From NCBI GenBank assembly GCA_019054805.1, contig JAHQIY010000006.1:4402001-4466000 (forward strand): a stretch of 64,000 bases of DNA. The letters are read 5' to 3'. Below, one piece after another: positions 1-11,063 of the stretch. The DNA comes from Brachionus manjavacas. Taxonomy: Eukaryota; Rotifera; Eurotatoria; Ploima; Brachionidae. The notes beneath the pieces are model-generated. The model saw nothing but the letters and a program-made list of their open reading frames with translations, ran no database searches and was not told where the DNA came from. Position 1 is the stretch's first letter. Every line of letters begins with the position of its first letter. A program made the translations under genes and the position numbers.

Positions 1-1889
1 GTTTTTTTAGAAAATTATCATACAAAAGTTTTTAATTAAATAAAAGATCCCATTCACAACATGGTACAAAATTAAGAATTCAAAATAAATTTTTCTCAAT
101 TTGGCATTTAATTGTGATTCTAGAGCTATTTTCTTTTTATTCGTGTTTTTAATTTTGGCACTTAAGATTATTAATCTTAATAATTAATTGATATTTTTTT
201 ATTTAATTTTGATGAGTAAAATTTTGAAATGCTGGATGAGGTAAAAACAAAAACACCAATAAACTTTGCCAAAAAAAATAAACAAAAAAGCTTCACAAGT
301 TTTTGAACAAAAATTTATTCAATTTTTAAAATGGTTCTGAGTAATTAGACTCCTTTTATTATTAATTATTAAATTTTAAATAAACCTCATAAAGATAAAT
401 ATTAGATCTAAAGAGATAAAGAGAATTGTGTAATGCCAAGTGACAATTTTAATTGTATTCTATAATTATGATTTTTAATTAAATCAAAAATCACAATCAA
501 GATTTCAGAAAGTATGAAATCAAAACCATAATTAATAAGTTTCTAATAAATGACTCATTTTTGATAACTCCAAATTTAAAAGCTATTTTTTTTGTCTTGT
601 AATATTTTTATTACAATTATTATTTTAAATATAAAATCACACTTGCGTCGTCGATGAACCGAAAAAAGATATTTGAATTTCAATAAAAAATAAAAATTCT
701 TAAAGTATATAAATTTGAGAGCATTTTTTAATTTCAAGATTAATGAACAGCTTAATGTCTAATAATAGGAGTTCAATAATAGAATAACTTACTCATCAAA
801 TCAAATAATTCAAATTATGCAGTTTAATCTGTAAAAATTAAATTTTGAGAAAATTTATAGCATAAATGTTAAAAACTTCAATATTTATCTTGTTATCTCA
901 TTAATTCATTTATCTTAAATATAATTATTCAAAATTTTATAAATCTTGAGTAATTTTTATTAAAATTTTTTTAAATTCTAGAGATAACTATTAATATGCT
1001 CTTGAAATAATCTTTAAAATAGGTTGAAAGTGTTCTAAATCAATTTTAATTTTTGAAAAAAATGGCAACGATTGAATCAGGAAGTTTTAAAACTAAAATC
1101 TGTTATGAAATGAAATTGTGTAATTCAATAATTTTGGTAAATTTGATCCATCCGGCTAAATTTAATTTACTCGAATAGAAGAAGATATAAATTATTTCTG
1201 AAAATTCTTAACAATTTTTATAACTTGCTCTGATGCATTTTCCATTTCATTAAAAAGCTTTGTAATCAAAGCGAATAGTGATGTCTTTAATTCAAAGAAT
1301 TACATGGAGGTGAACATTTTAGTTAAAATTTCCGACTTGAAATATTTGTATTGTTTAATTTAACCCTAAAAGCACTAAGCATTTTTCGTATTCATTTTAA
1401 ATCGAAAATATTTAAAAAATGTTATTTTACAGAAGAAAAACTTATTTTGAAAAAAATTTAAAATCTACTTAATTCAAAAAGATTTATTTGAAAAATCTGT
1501 TCAAATGATATGAAGATTAAAATTTTTGGATTAAATAGTCTTTTTGACTCGTTTAGTGTTTATAGTGTAAAATAGAATTTTACCTTTTTTAAAATTCTAA
1601 TTTTTTAACATTTCCAATAATTAAAATTGCTTTCTTATTTCCTTTGAAATGATCCCAAGCGTATTTTGCATTTAACTTAAATAAAAATCTGATTCAGTAA
1701 CAACTTGTATTGTTTAGCCGACCTTTAGCGTCAGTTTTACATTCATTAGGCCATCTGAGACTAAATAGAACTTTATTTGAATAACTTATCTTTTCAAAAA
1801 CTACTAAATTAATTATTAAAATCAAGTTAAATCACTTCATTTTTTTTGACCCTTTTTTCAGAGAATAATTTATCAATATCAGATTTTTC
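1..1889. other. gene-free AT-rich stretch
   Basis: No coding region, RNA gene or clear repeat seen. The DNA is homopolymer-rich A+T with stops in all frames. Confidence 0.6.
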
Positions 1890-2663
1890 CAGAGTTGTTT
1901 AAAAGTCACAAGTCTCAAGTCAAGTCAAAGTCAAGACTTTTTTTTTTTTTTTTCAAAAGTCCCACCAAAGACTTTTAAATTTTTTTTTCAAAAAAAAGTC
2001 CAAGTCAAAAAAAAGCGGAACATCTCTGTTGATCCAATTTTAAAATTGAAAAAAAAAATCATAAATTTTATTATCTTTAATTTATTTTTGAAAATGGATT
2101 AAAAAACATCCTTGAAAGATTTGAATTAATCTGTTCTTTGAAATGGAATGGTTCAAAGATAAATATTTGAGACTTTGCTTACTTTTTTTAGCAAAGTTAT
2201 AAAAAACTTTATAATTTTTTTATTATTCTTTGTGTTCATCTGAAATTTTTTTGAATTTTAAATCTTTTTAGTATTACAGCAACAAAAGTAACTTGTGTTT
2301 AAGTAATGAAATCAAAAAGTGTCAATTGCTCCCTTCTTACTCCACCAGATATTATAAAATTAAATCTAGTCTAGTAATTGAAAAATATAGGCCCTTGGCA
2401 GGAAGAAGAAAATTCTATTAACAAGGAAAGAACCATTCCATGTAGCTCAAGTCAACTAACTTTGATTGAAATTTTCTGAGATGATTGAAAGTTTAAAAAA
2501 AAAAAAGAGCATATAAATTTTATTTAAAAAAAAAAAAAAATTTAAAAGTCCTGACTTGGACTTTGAAAAAAAAAACAAAAAAGTCCTGACTTGGAATTTT
2601 AAAAAAAAAAAAAAAAAAAAAGTCCTGACTTGGACTTTTTTTTGGGACTTTTAAACAACTCTG
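1890..2663. mobile_element. hAT-type MITE, copy 1 of 3 in this window
   Basis: A 774-bp non-autonomous DNA transposon. It begins CAGAGTTGTTTAAAAGTC and ends with the inverted form. Both sides carry a perfect 8-bp target-site duplication, GATTTTTC (1882-1889 and 2664-2671). An 8-bp duplication and a CAG-starting end are typical of hAT elements. Subterminal regions repeat the motif AAGTCCAAGTCAGGACTT in both directions, separated by A/T runs. No transposase is present. The perfect duplication suggests a fairly recent insertion. Relatives lie at 37946-38140 and 56884-57376. Confidence 0.88.
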
Positions 2664-4586
2664 GATTTTTCCTGTAAAAATAATTTTTATTTACTTTAAT
2701 TTTAATTTTTTATGCAAAAAAATTACACTTTTTCTTTTATTCTTCTACTGATGAATTTTTTTTTTAATTAAATTTAAAAAGATATAATAATCAAAGGCTC
2801 AACTGGGTTTTTCTTTTTAACCATCTTGCTCATTTTTTCGATTGTTGTAAAACGATTGTTGGTATTTTAAGCTTTTATTTTCTTTCAGTGCAATTAAAAT
2901 GAATAAAAAAAGGCAGTAAAATGCATTTGTTGAAAAAATATTTAATTTTTCTGTAAAAAAATATACGAAATTATTCAAGTTTTTTTTATAAATTGAAGTT
3001 GTAGAAAACTTTAATAAAAAGCCATGCTTTAAAAAAGTTATTTTCAAGTCAAAATCGAGAATTGTTAGAAAAAACTGAACAAGTCAGTTCTAATCTACAC
3101 CTCGTTAACAATATTAAGGCCTTTTCGGAATAATACTTGAAATAAACAGCTGTTTTATTTTAAGAAATGCAATAAATGGATCAAATGTATTTGGAAGCAA
3201 TTACTAATGTGCTGGTTGAGCTGGTTACTTAAGTTAAGCAACCATTCATCCCAGAGACTCTAATTACTATTAGAAATCGTTTAGCCAGTATTAATTCAAG
3301 GAATATTTTACCTTGGTCAAAAAAAGTGTCAAGTCAGAGTTTGAAATGAAAATTAATCAAATATAATTAGAGATATAGTAGTTCTACAAAAAGACAAGAA
3401 TTACGTTAATATACGTAATTTTACGTAAGTTTTGCTCAGCTTATGTAACCTTAGGAAAATATTCAGTAAGGGTATGTAATTTTATATAAAATTACGTAAG
3501 CTTAAATTTAAACACATAAATTTTGGTGAGTTTCATAAATGCATACGACCAAAAAAATGAGGATTTTGCTAAGAAAATTTTAAAACTGGCTTCTTTTCCA
3601 AAATATTTAAAGTACGGCTATGATTTTCTGTTCTTACATAAATTCTGGTAAATTAAGGAAATTTACAAAAATAAAAAAAAAGTAAATTTACCGGATTTTA
3701 CCAAAATTAAAAAAGTAAATTTACCGGATTTTACCAGAATTTACGTAAAAAATACCAAAAAATACTAACTTTTTTTAGAATTTTGATATTTTTTGACTTT
3801 TTTAAAATTTTTTGAGCCTGAATTCGGAAAAAAAAAATACTTTTTTCACGTAATTTTCCGTGGAATTTTGTTTGAATATGGTAATTTTTAGTAAAAAAAA
3901 AGTAAAAAAAAAAATAAATTTTGTGCAAATTTTGATAAAAGTAAATTTTAAACAATAAACAAAAATTTTTGATATTTAAGAATTTATTATCATTTTAATC
4001 AATTACAGCTAAACTCTTTTAGAATATCTGTTTAAATTTACTTTTTTTTTAATTCTTCCTTCCTTGATTTCTTTGGCCATTTAATTTAAGTCTTTAAATG
4101 ACTTGTGTAGATCATAAGTGATCGCTTTACTTCGCATTCAAATTTTATACAGACATGAGATTTGAGTTCACCGGACAAAACTCGATCAACATCGTCTAAT
4201 GTTTGGTCAGTTGGGCCCTCTAAAATGCTTTCTTTTGATAAGGGTTGACTCATTTTTGAAAATGATAAATAAAAAATTTATTATCTAAGAGGATTATATA
4301 TTGATTATGATGTTAATAGATTCTTAAATATCAAGAAATGTAAAATTTGTGAAACGCAATTGAAAAAAAAATTTTTTTTTGTTTGAATAAATGTGAGCAA
4401 TAGTTTTTTTTATTTTGCTATTTTTTTATTAAATTTATGATTTTTGTTATCAAAATATGGTTTAAAAAAAATTATTAGTAATATAACTACATTAGTGGAA
4501 AAAAACTGAATCTTTGATTGGTAATTTAATTTGTGTTTTTTTTTTAAATAAAAACTTTAATTTACTATTTTTATGATTTGATTATA
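2664..4586. other. gene-free stretch with TACGTAA-rich patch
   Basis: No gene is supported. The open frames at 2817-3047 and 3731-3955 are runs of Phe/Lys/Asn of the kind AT-rich DNA makes by chance. Between about 3395 and 3750 there are many TTACGTAA-like palindromes and a roughly 33-bp unit (AAAGTAAATTTACCGGATTT then TACCA) occurring twice in tandem near 3681 and 3713. These share wording with the inside of the MITE at 4587-4933, so this may be a decayed relative. Confidence 0.5.
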
Positions 4587-4933
4587 CAGTGGTGGTTTGA
4601 TAACAGTATTTTACGAAAAATTACATAAAACATCGTTAATTAACAAAATTTTACCACATTTTACGTAAATTAATGAGAAATCAGAAAAAAAAGGTATTTT
4701 ACGAAAAATTGCGTAAATTTTCAGGATTTTGGTTAAATCTGGTAAAATTCAAAACGGCCAATTTAAAATTCAAAATTTTTGAAAAGATGTCTTTTTTATC
4801 GAAAAATCGAAATTTTAAATAGTTTTTTTTTTCATAAATTGGTTAAAAAAATAGTTATTTTAAAATTTTTATAAAAAAAAACTATTTTCAATTTTCGATT
4901 TTTCGAAAAAATATTGTTATTAAATCACCACTG
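4587..4933. mobile_element. Tc1/mariner-type MITE
   Basis: A 347-bp element with terminal inverted repeats CAGTGGTGGTTTGATAACA / TGTTATTAAATCACCACTG (one mismatch region), flanked by TA on both sides. TA target duplication and CAGTG ends are the hallmark of Tc1/mariner elements. Inside are an A/T-rich fold-back (4800-4920, TCGAAAAATCGAAA and its complement) and several TTTTACG motifs. No transposase is present. Confidence 0.8.
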
Positions 4934-6604
4934 TATTATCGCTATTGTTTTTAATTCAAAAAGCATTCCGCATTACTACAGGTTTAACTTATTTGAAGAG
5001 AATTTTCGAATAAAATGAGCTTTTAATAATTTATCTTAGGATTTGGAATCAGCATAGATTCACATTAACCTCTTAAATAGTTTAAATTTTGGATATTTGT
5101 TAATTTTAATATATTTTTTTAATTTCATTAAAAATACTGAACAAATATCTGAAAAGAAAAGCTTTGATAATTTTCTGTATTGAATTGAATCATATCAAAA
5201 GCTACCTTTAAAAAAACAAGTTAAGAAAAATCGATACATTTTACGCGTATTTTATATTCTCTGATAAAATACTAAGCTTTAAAGAAATTAGTTGAAAACT
5301 GCCAAAATAAATTATTCTGCTAAGTTATTTTCTCTTCGTTTAGGATTAATTCACAAAAATAAGAAAAGCATTGAATTCTATTCTTTTAATAGTTTTAAAA
5401 TATAATTATTCAAGTTAGTCGAAAGATAATCATTAATTAATCAATCATTATGTTATTGAAAAAATAATTGAGGATATGGACTTCATAAATAAAATAAAAT
5501 TAATTTTTATTTTGCGCACAATTAAATTCAATTATTTTTTATTTTAATAGTTTTACTTATTTATTTTTAAACTTCAATGTTTGCTTTTCAAAATACTTTT
5601 ATTTTTTTCTGAAAAATCTTAAGCCCACAAGATAATTTCTAAAATTTTTTGCATTTTTAAATTTGATTTTGAATATTGAGGAAATGAGGTTTTAACTTGG
5701 ATTTTTTTAGTAATACTATTTGTCAACTTACAATTCAAGTAGTTTTTACTTAGGATTTAATCAAAATTAATTTGAATATCAAATATGTTTTGTGAAAATT
5801 AATAATCAAAAAAATATTTAAAAAAGAGATAAGTTAAGAAAAATATTTAGAAATTTTATTTTATTTTCTAAGCATCTGAATCTAACTGAGAGGCCCCAAA
5901 GTAAAACAAAAAGTTATCAACAAAAAATATTAATTATCATATATTTTATTTATTTTCTGATCTATTAATGTACAAAATTTGATCAATCTTTATTTTAAAT
6001 TAGAAAATTTCGACAGAATTTATAGGATACCAAGAAAATAACCAAACTAAAATTTTATCAAGATTCAAATTTTAGAGTCAAAGAGGAATTTTATATTTTT
6101 ATTTTTTGTAAACAATTAAAATAAACAATTTACCACCAAGGAATAATATGATCAAAATTAAATTTTTATTACCTTGAAAATCAATATTTAAAATCCAGAG
6201 AGATCGTATTTTCATTCTAGAAAAAGTCTTAAAAAAATATTTGGGTTCGCAAAATAAAAATAAAATAGGAAGATTGAATAAAATATATCTTTAAAAGTTT
6301 GTTCATGAAATTAAGATATTTCAGGACAGTTATACATTAATGATTTGGTTATTTTTATTTTTTTAGTAAAATATTTTGGAATATGTTCCAGCCTGTTTCG
6401 AATGAACTCAGGTCTTTTTTTTTTCAGTCCCATGATACTGTATTGATAAAAAAAAGAATTGTTATGAGACACGAAAAAATAAACAACAAAAAAAAATAAA
6501 AATGAAAAAAGAGTTTAAATAAAAGTCATGTGATTGTAAGTTTAAATTATAAATTATAAAAAATAAAAAATTTTGATGAAAAAAGCAATATTTAAAAAAA
6601 ACAT
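4934..6604. other. gene-free AT-rich stretch
   Basis: Nothing coding or structured seen on either strand. Confidence 0.6.
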
Positions 6605-6800
6605 TGAGTTTTATTTATTTATTTATTTCAAAAATTACAACAGATTTGGCGATGATAAAAAAATCAAATATAAAAGTTTAAAATAATAAAAAAAAATTCT
6701 AATAAAATAAAGACTATTTTTTCTTGTCTCTTAGACTTCAAGATTAAAAAAATACAACTATACTTATAAAAAAAATTACATAATTTCTATTTTTACAATT
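6605..6800 (-). mobile_element. 3' tail of a 5'-truncated LINE
   Basis: Read on the minus strand this ends CATCGCCAAATCTGTTGTAA followed by TTTTTGAAATAAATAAATAAATAAA, a 3' terminus of the sort seen in L2/CR1-like LINEs. A diverged second copy in the same orientation is at 24745-24945 (GCATCGCCTAATGTGGCGTA, then TTGAAATAAATAATAATAAC). No reverse transcriptase reading frame survives next to either, so the inner boundary is a guess. Confidence 0.5.
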
Positions 6801-9800
6801 AAAATAATTTCTTTTTCTGATTTTTATTTTTTTTTGGTTTTTGTTAACTAAAAATTAAAAATTAAAAACATTTATGTAAACTTTTCTATTCAATAACTTA
6901 AATTGGAAAACAACTAAAGATTCTATTTTTTTCTCTACATTTTTTGTTACAAAATAAAATAAAAAATCAAATGACAATTAAAAATTATTTCAAATCTAAT
7001 TTAAAAATAAACATTTTAATTATACTTTTCTATTCAATAACTTTTATTAATCAGCGAACATCTCGAGGATGAGGAATTTAAAACATAAAAGATGGAGATG
7101 TGTTTCTAGAAAGGTTCTTTTGTAAAAGCTCGGTTTTTAATGCATCAGTCATATGACAATAATTTTTAAAAAATATATTTAAAAAATATGTTAAAAAATT
7201 TACTTTATAAATACAAAATAAAATCCTGCCAAGCATCAAACGAGCCATTATACTTGTTTAAAATAATATTAAATCCTAATTTATTTAAAAAAAGTTATAC
7301 TCTGAAAAATTACTTTGATAAGGTGAAGTCCTTGATAATTTTAAATCAATTTTAAAAAACACTTTTTCACTTTATTCAAACTCAATTGCTTAAAAATTAA
7401 AAATTCTTTGATACAATAAGGAAATAAAGAAATTGTATCTGAATATTTCACTTGAGAACTAGATGTATATTTGACTTGATCCTAATATTTTACTATTCTC
7501 TACTTGCCTGTCAACATCTTTATTAATTAGAGTTTAAATTATTGAAATCCCACCGGCAAAAGGTGGAAAATTTTTGATTAAAAATCGAATATCACTAGAT
7601 TACCAATTGTTTGCTTATCAGATGCTTACTCTCAATTGTCGATGCTTAATTTGCAAACAATATTCGAACAGCTTATTGCATTAGTTGGACATGCTTTGTT
7701 TATTAATATGCCAAAAGCAATTTAATCAATAAGTTAATTATTTACTTGTTCAAATATTTTTCTTAATTTCGACTGCCATTGTCGAATTGAGTTAAAAATT
7801 TTATTGCTTTTTTTATTTTTTATTTATTTTTTTTATATTTTATCATTCATTTAAACTTTTGTGAACAGATAAATTTATACTTTTTCTAGCTGCTAGAATT
7901 ACTGAAGAGCTTTTTCAATTCTAATAATTTTAATCCATACATCTGTACACTTGTGTTTGAACATGCTTCTCTTTAGAAAAATTCACTTTAATATATTTAA
8001 ATGATACTTATGTTAAAGTGATGTGTGATAGATTTTTTTAGTTTGTCTTAGGCGCTACTGAGTCGAATTTAGACGAGAAATTCAAGCGCTTTCCAAATGA
8101 AACTTGACACAACAAAATAAATGCTATAATTACTCAAATTTTCAAATAAGTTTCATTTTAGTTATTGTTTTTATGTCAAATTATCGATATAGAAATAGAA
8201 GAAAAAAATTGATTTAGTCGTGTGCTATCTATCATTTTTTAAATAAGCTACAATTAAGAATAAATGTACACCCAAGGACCAATAAAATCCAAAAACTACA
8301 TTGAGATAATTTTTTATTTCCTATAATTATTTTTCAATTAAAAGTCGATTTTTTGATAGATCAATTGTCATGGGATTCAATTATTTATTTCATTTATTGT
8401 TTCAACAAAAAAATTTTTTTTAGTTCTTTGGAGTTTTGAAAAAAAATTAGAGACTTACTTTTCCGATTCACTCATTCGGAAGCAAAATATGCTTTGTGCT
8501 CATAAGCGTGTTATTTTCTATTAGTTTTGTCAATAATAGATAGAATTTCCATTGGATGCATAGAGAAAATATATTTTATTTTTTTATATATTTTTTAGTC
8601 AAATTTTTAACTGGCTCCTATGATTCCCAATTGATAAATTTATGTGCAATTAGATGCATGAAACAATATCATTCAAAAGCCTGAAGCAACCAACTGACTA
8701 GTTTCTGTATGGGCGAATATGGCATTTGTTTCCAAATCAACCGTAAAGCAATCAATAATCAGGTACGCTTCTATGTCAGCTTCTTATAAAATCAGACAAT
8801 GTGGTAATATTTTTCTCAGCTCAAAAATCATCAGAGAAATCCTAACTGGAATCATTTTAAATTTTCCAATGCGTCACTCGTTTGTCTGCAAACGAAAATA
8901 AAATTGTCCTTCTAATCTAGATAAAAATCCTTTTAAAATCCCAAGCATGAATATCTTGGTATTTTATATTTAAGCCCGTCTGGGGCGCCATTTACACCTT
9001 TTTTTTGAATAGAAAATTTTTTTACTAATTTTAAATTCATTAATCATATCTTGAAATAAACTATTTATTTTATTTTTTCTTTGTTGCCAAGAAGAAAGTC
9101 ACAAAAGTTTTTAAATCTTTTCAAATAAGTCAATTATATTTTAATTTAATAAATTTCATCTAAAAGTTAGGCGTTTGATTTTTTTAGGTTTCAATCTTTT
9201 TATCGAGTTTCTTATTTTGAATTTTATTATGAATGAAAAAGTAAATTAAATATCAAATATTCAGCTCATTTAGATTGTTAAACAAAGCAGGAGATGAGAA
9301 ATTTTCTTAATCTTGTGAAAATTACTTAAACAATTGAGCAAAAGAAAAAATTGAATTGGATTTTTTGCATATTTATTCTAAATAATAAGTTTGAATATTT
9401 TTATTTTGAAATTTTAATGTTTTAAAATTGACTGGACTCTAGTCTAGATCAAACGTCTTCTAGAACTATTCCAACATTTTCAGAAAAATCTTATCAAGAA
9501 AATACTGAAAATTTGGAAAAAAATTAAATTTACCATATTACCTTGCAAATAAATGTTTGAATAGAAATTATATTAAATATACTTTAGTAAGCTAATAAAT
9601 TATTCGATTAAATATCTAATTTGAAAAAGCTATCTTCGGTTAACTAAGGTGTTTAATTGTGAAATATTTTGAGGGAAGTTGTTCGCAAGGGAATACGATA
9701 AGTAACAAAGATATCAGTTTTTTTATAGAGAGTGGAAGATATTTAAATTTGATTACAAGTGATATTTTTTAGAGTAAAAATGGACTGCAAAGCTAAGATA

Positions 9801-9887
9801 AACAATAAATATTTTTTATTTTTATCCAGCAATCATTTAGATTTTAGAAAATAATTTTTGAAAAATAAGTATTCCTCCGGTATTTAC
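6801..9887. other. gene-poor stretch, one weak exon-like start
   Basis: Mostly plain A+T. At 8719-8762 an ATG-led open stretch of 15 codons (MAFVSKSTVKQSIIR) is followed by a strong donor, GTACGC. I could not find downstream exons to join it to, so I do not call a gene. Confidence 0.4.
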
Positions 9888-9958
9888 GGGATGGTACTGA
9901 TCGTGGCCTTGTCTTTGTTTACGAATTTTTGACTTTTCGATTTTTATATTTTTAGTGC
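9888..9958 (-). CDS. possible 71-nt internal exon, gene unknown
   Basis: On the minus strand an acceptor-like TTTGTCTAG is followed by an open stretch translating to TKNIKIEKSKIRKQRQGHDQ then YHP, and then a good donor GTAAAT. The residue mix (basic, with Gly/His/Gln/Pro) and higher G+C stand out from the background. It could be a second exon of the signal-peptide gene starting at 10864, but no canonical donor in that frame proves the join. Confidence 0.2.
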
Positions 9959-10525
9959 CTAGACAAAGAGGATTATTTTTAAAAAAAATATCTAAAAATA
10001 AAATTAAAAAATTTTCTAAAAGCAAGCTAATTTAATTGATTTTATTAAAAGGCTCAGTTGAGTTTTACGTAAAAAAAGAAAGAAAAAGGTCTCGTGATGA
10101 ATGAAAGTGGACTGCATGGTGACAATTGTACAACAATCGGCTTATCATAAGCTGATTAGATTCAAGTAGTTGCATTTGGAGTTAAGTGTTTCCTTTTGAC
10201 ACTAGAACATATCTGCTCTATTGCCAAGTCGATTGACTATTTTTGTTCAAAAGAAAAATCTCAATGGATCTTGTATCACTCAAGACCCAGCACACTATAT
10301 TGATAATACTCAAAATCTTTGTCAATTAGAATTCCAATTCAGAATATTTCTATTCCGTCAAGTGTTTTGAGAACAATCGAATTTTGAATGCAGCAAAAAT
10401 CTTCAGAGGGATTTTCTACTTTGCTATAGCGTGTTTTAGACAAAATGCAAACAGGTACGATCAACATTCGACTAATCTTCATTTCTTAGAAACCAAACTG
10501 ACAAAATCGTTCATGAAGATCAATG

Positions 10526-10571
10526 CGCAGATGAGAGAGAAATGAGAGAGAGAAAAAAGAGAGAGAAAGAG
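10526..10571. repeat. GA-rich simple repeat (GAGAGA tract)
   Basis: A purine tract of GAGAGAGA-type repeats about 500 bp upstream of the lim3 start codon. Such tracts can be GAGA-factor sites or plain microsatellite; the sequence cannot tell which. Confidence 0.6.
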
Positions 10572-10684
10572 TAGGAGTCTTTGAGGCCGAATTGCGTGAG
10601 CCTATTTTGTTGCCTTGAGTAAGTGAACATGTTACAAACACAAAATGCCTCTAAGGTAAATTAAAGACATAAAAGAAAAAATGT

Positions 10685-10864
10685 TTATTCCTCGAGGACT
10701 CTCATTAGAGGAAATATTCGATTTTTCTTCTGACGGATAGAGCCTACTCCAAAGGTGTATCGACTAATGAATTCCCTTAGATCATCTAATAAGCTTTTTG
10801 TTTCTAGTTGAGCATGAGATGTGGCAAAATAAGTTATTAATGAAAGCGAAATAAAATTTGACAT
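10685..10864 (-). CDS. candidate small secreted peptide precursor
   Basis: A 59-residue reading frame on the minus strand. I chose the Met at 10864 because it opens a clean signal-peptide pattern (MSNFISLSLITYFATSHA, with cleavage plausible after SHA). The mature part is about 41 residues, amphipathic at first (LLDDLREFISRY), then TFGVGSIRQKKNR with a dibasic stretch suited to prohormone cleavage, then IFPLMRVLEE. The DNA is clearly richer in G+C than the surroundings, as coding exons here are. The layout recalls neuropeptide precursors (spacing of LREFISRY...R loosely like NPF/NPY peptides), but no family motif is complete and I do not name it. It lies divergently upstream of lim3 and may continue into more exons such as 9888-9958. 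Confidence 0.4.
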   Translation of the reverse strand: MSNFISLSLITYFATSHAQLETKSLLDDLREFISRYTFGVGSIRQKKNRIFPLMRVLEE

Positions 10865-11063
10865 TTTTTTTCTTCTTCCATCAAAATTTGTGTCTAAAAT
10901 CTTATTAGAAAACTTGACTTGAATGCGACATAATTTATGAATAACCAATAAGAAAAAATTCGATTTTATATCGAAATCTACACACAAGCAGTTGAAATTT
11001 TGTTTCCACTTTTACAACTGCGAATAAGCTTTTATATCTTCTAGTTTAGATAATCTAGTTAAT

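Noticed and set aside
2817-3955. Open frames of 76 and 74 codons on the minus strand
   Set aside because: Composed of Phe, Lys, Asn, Ile and Leu from A/T runs, with no motif and no splice partners.
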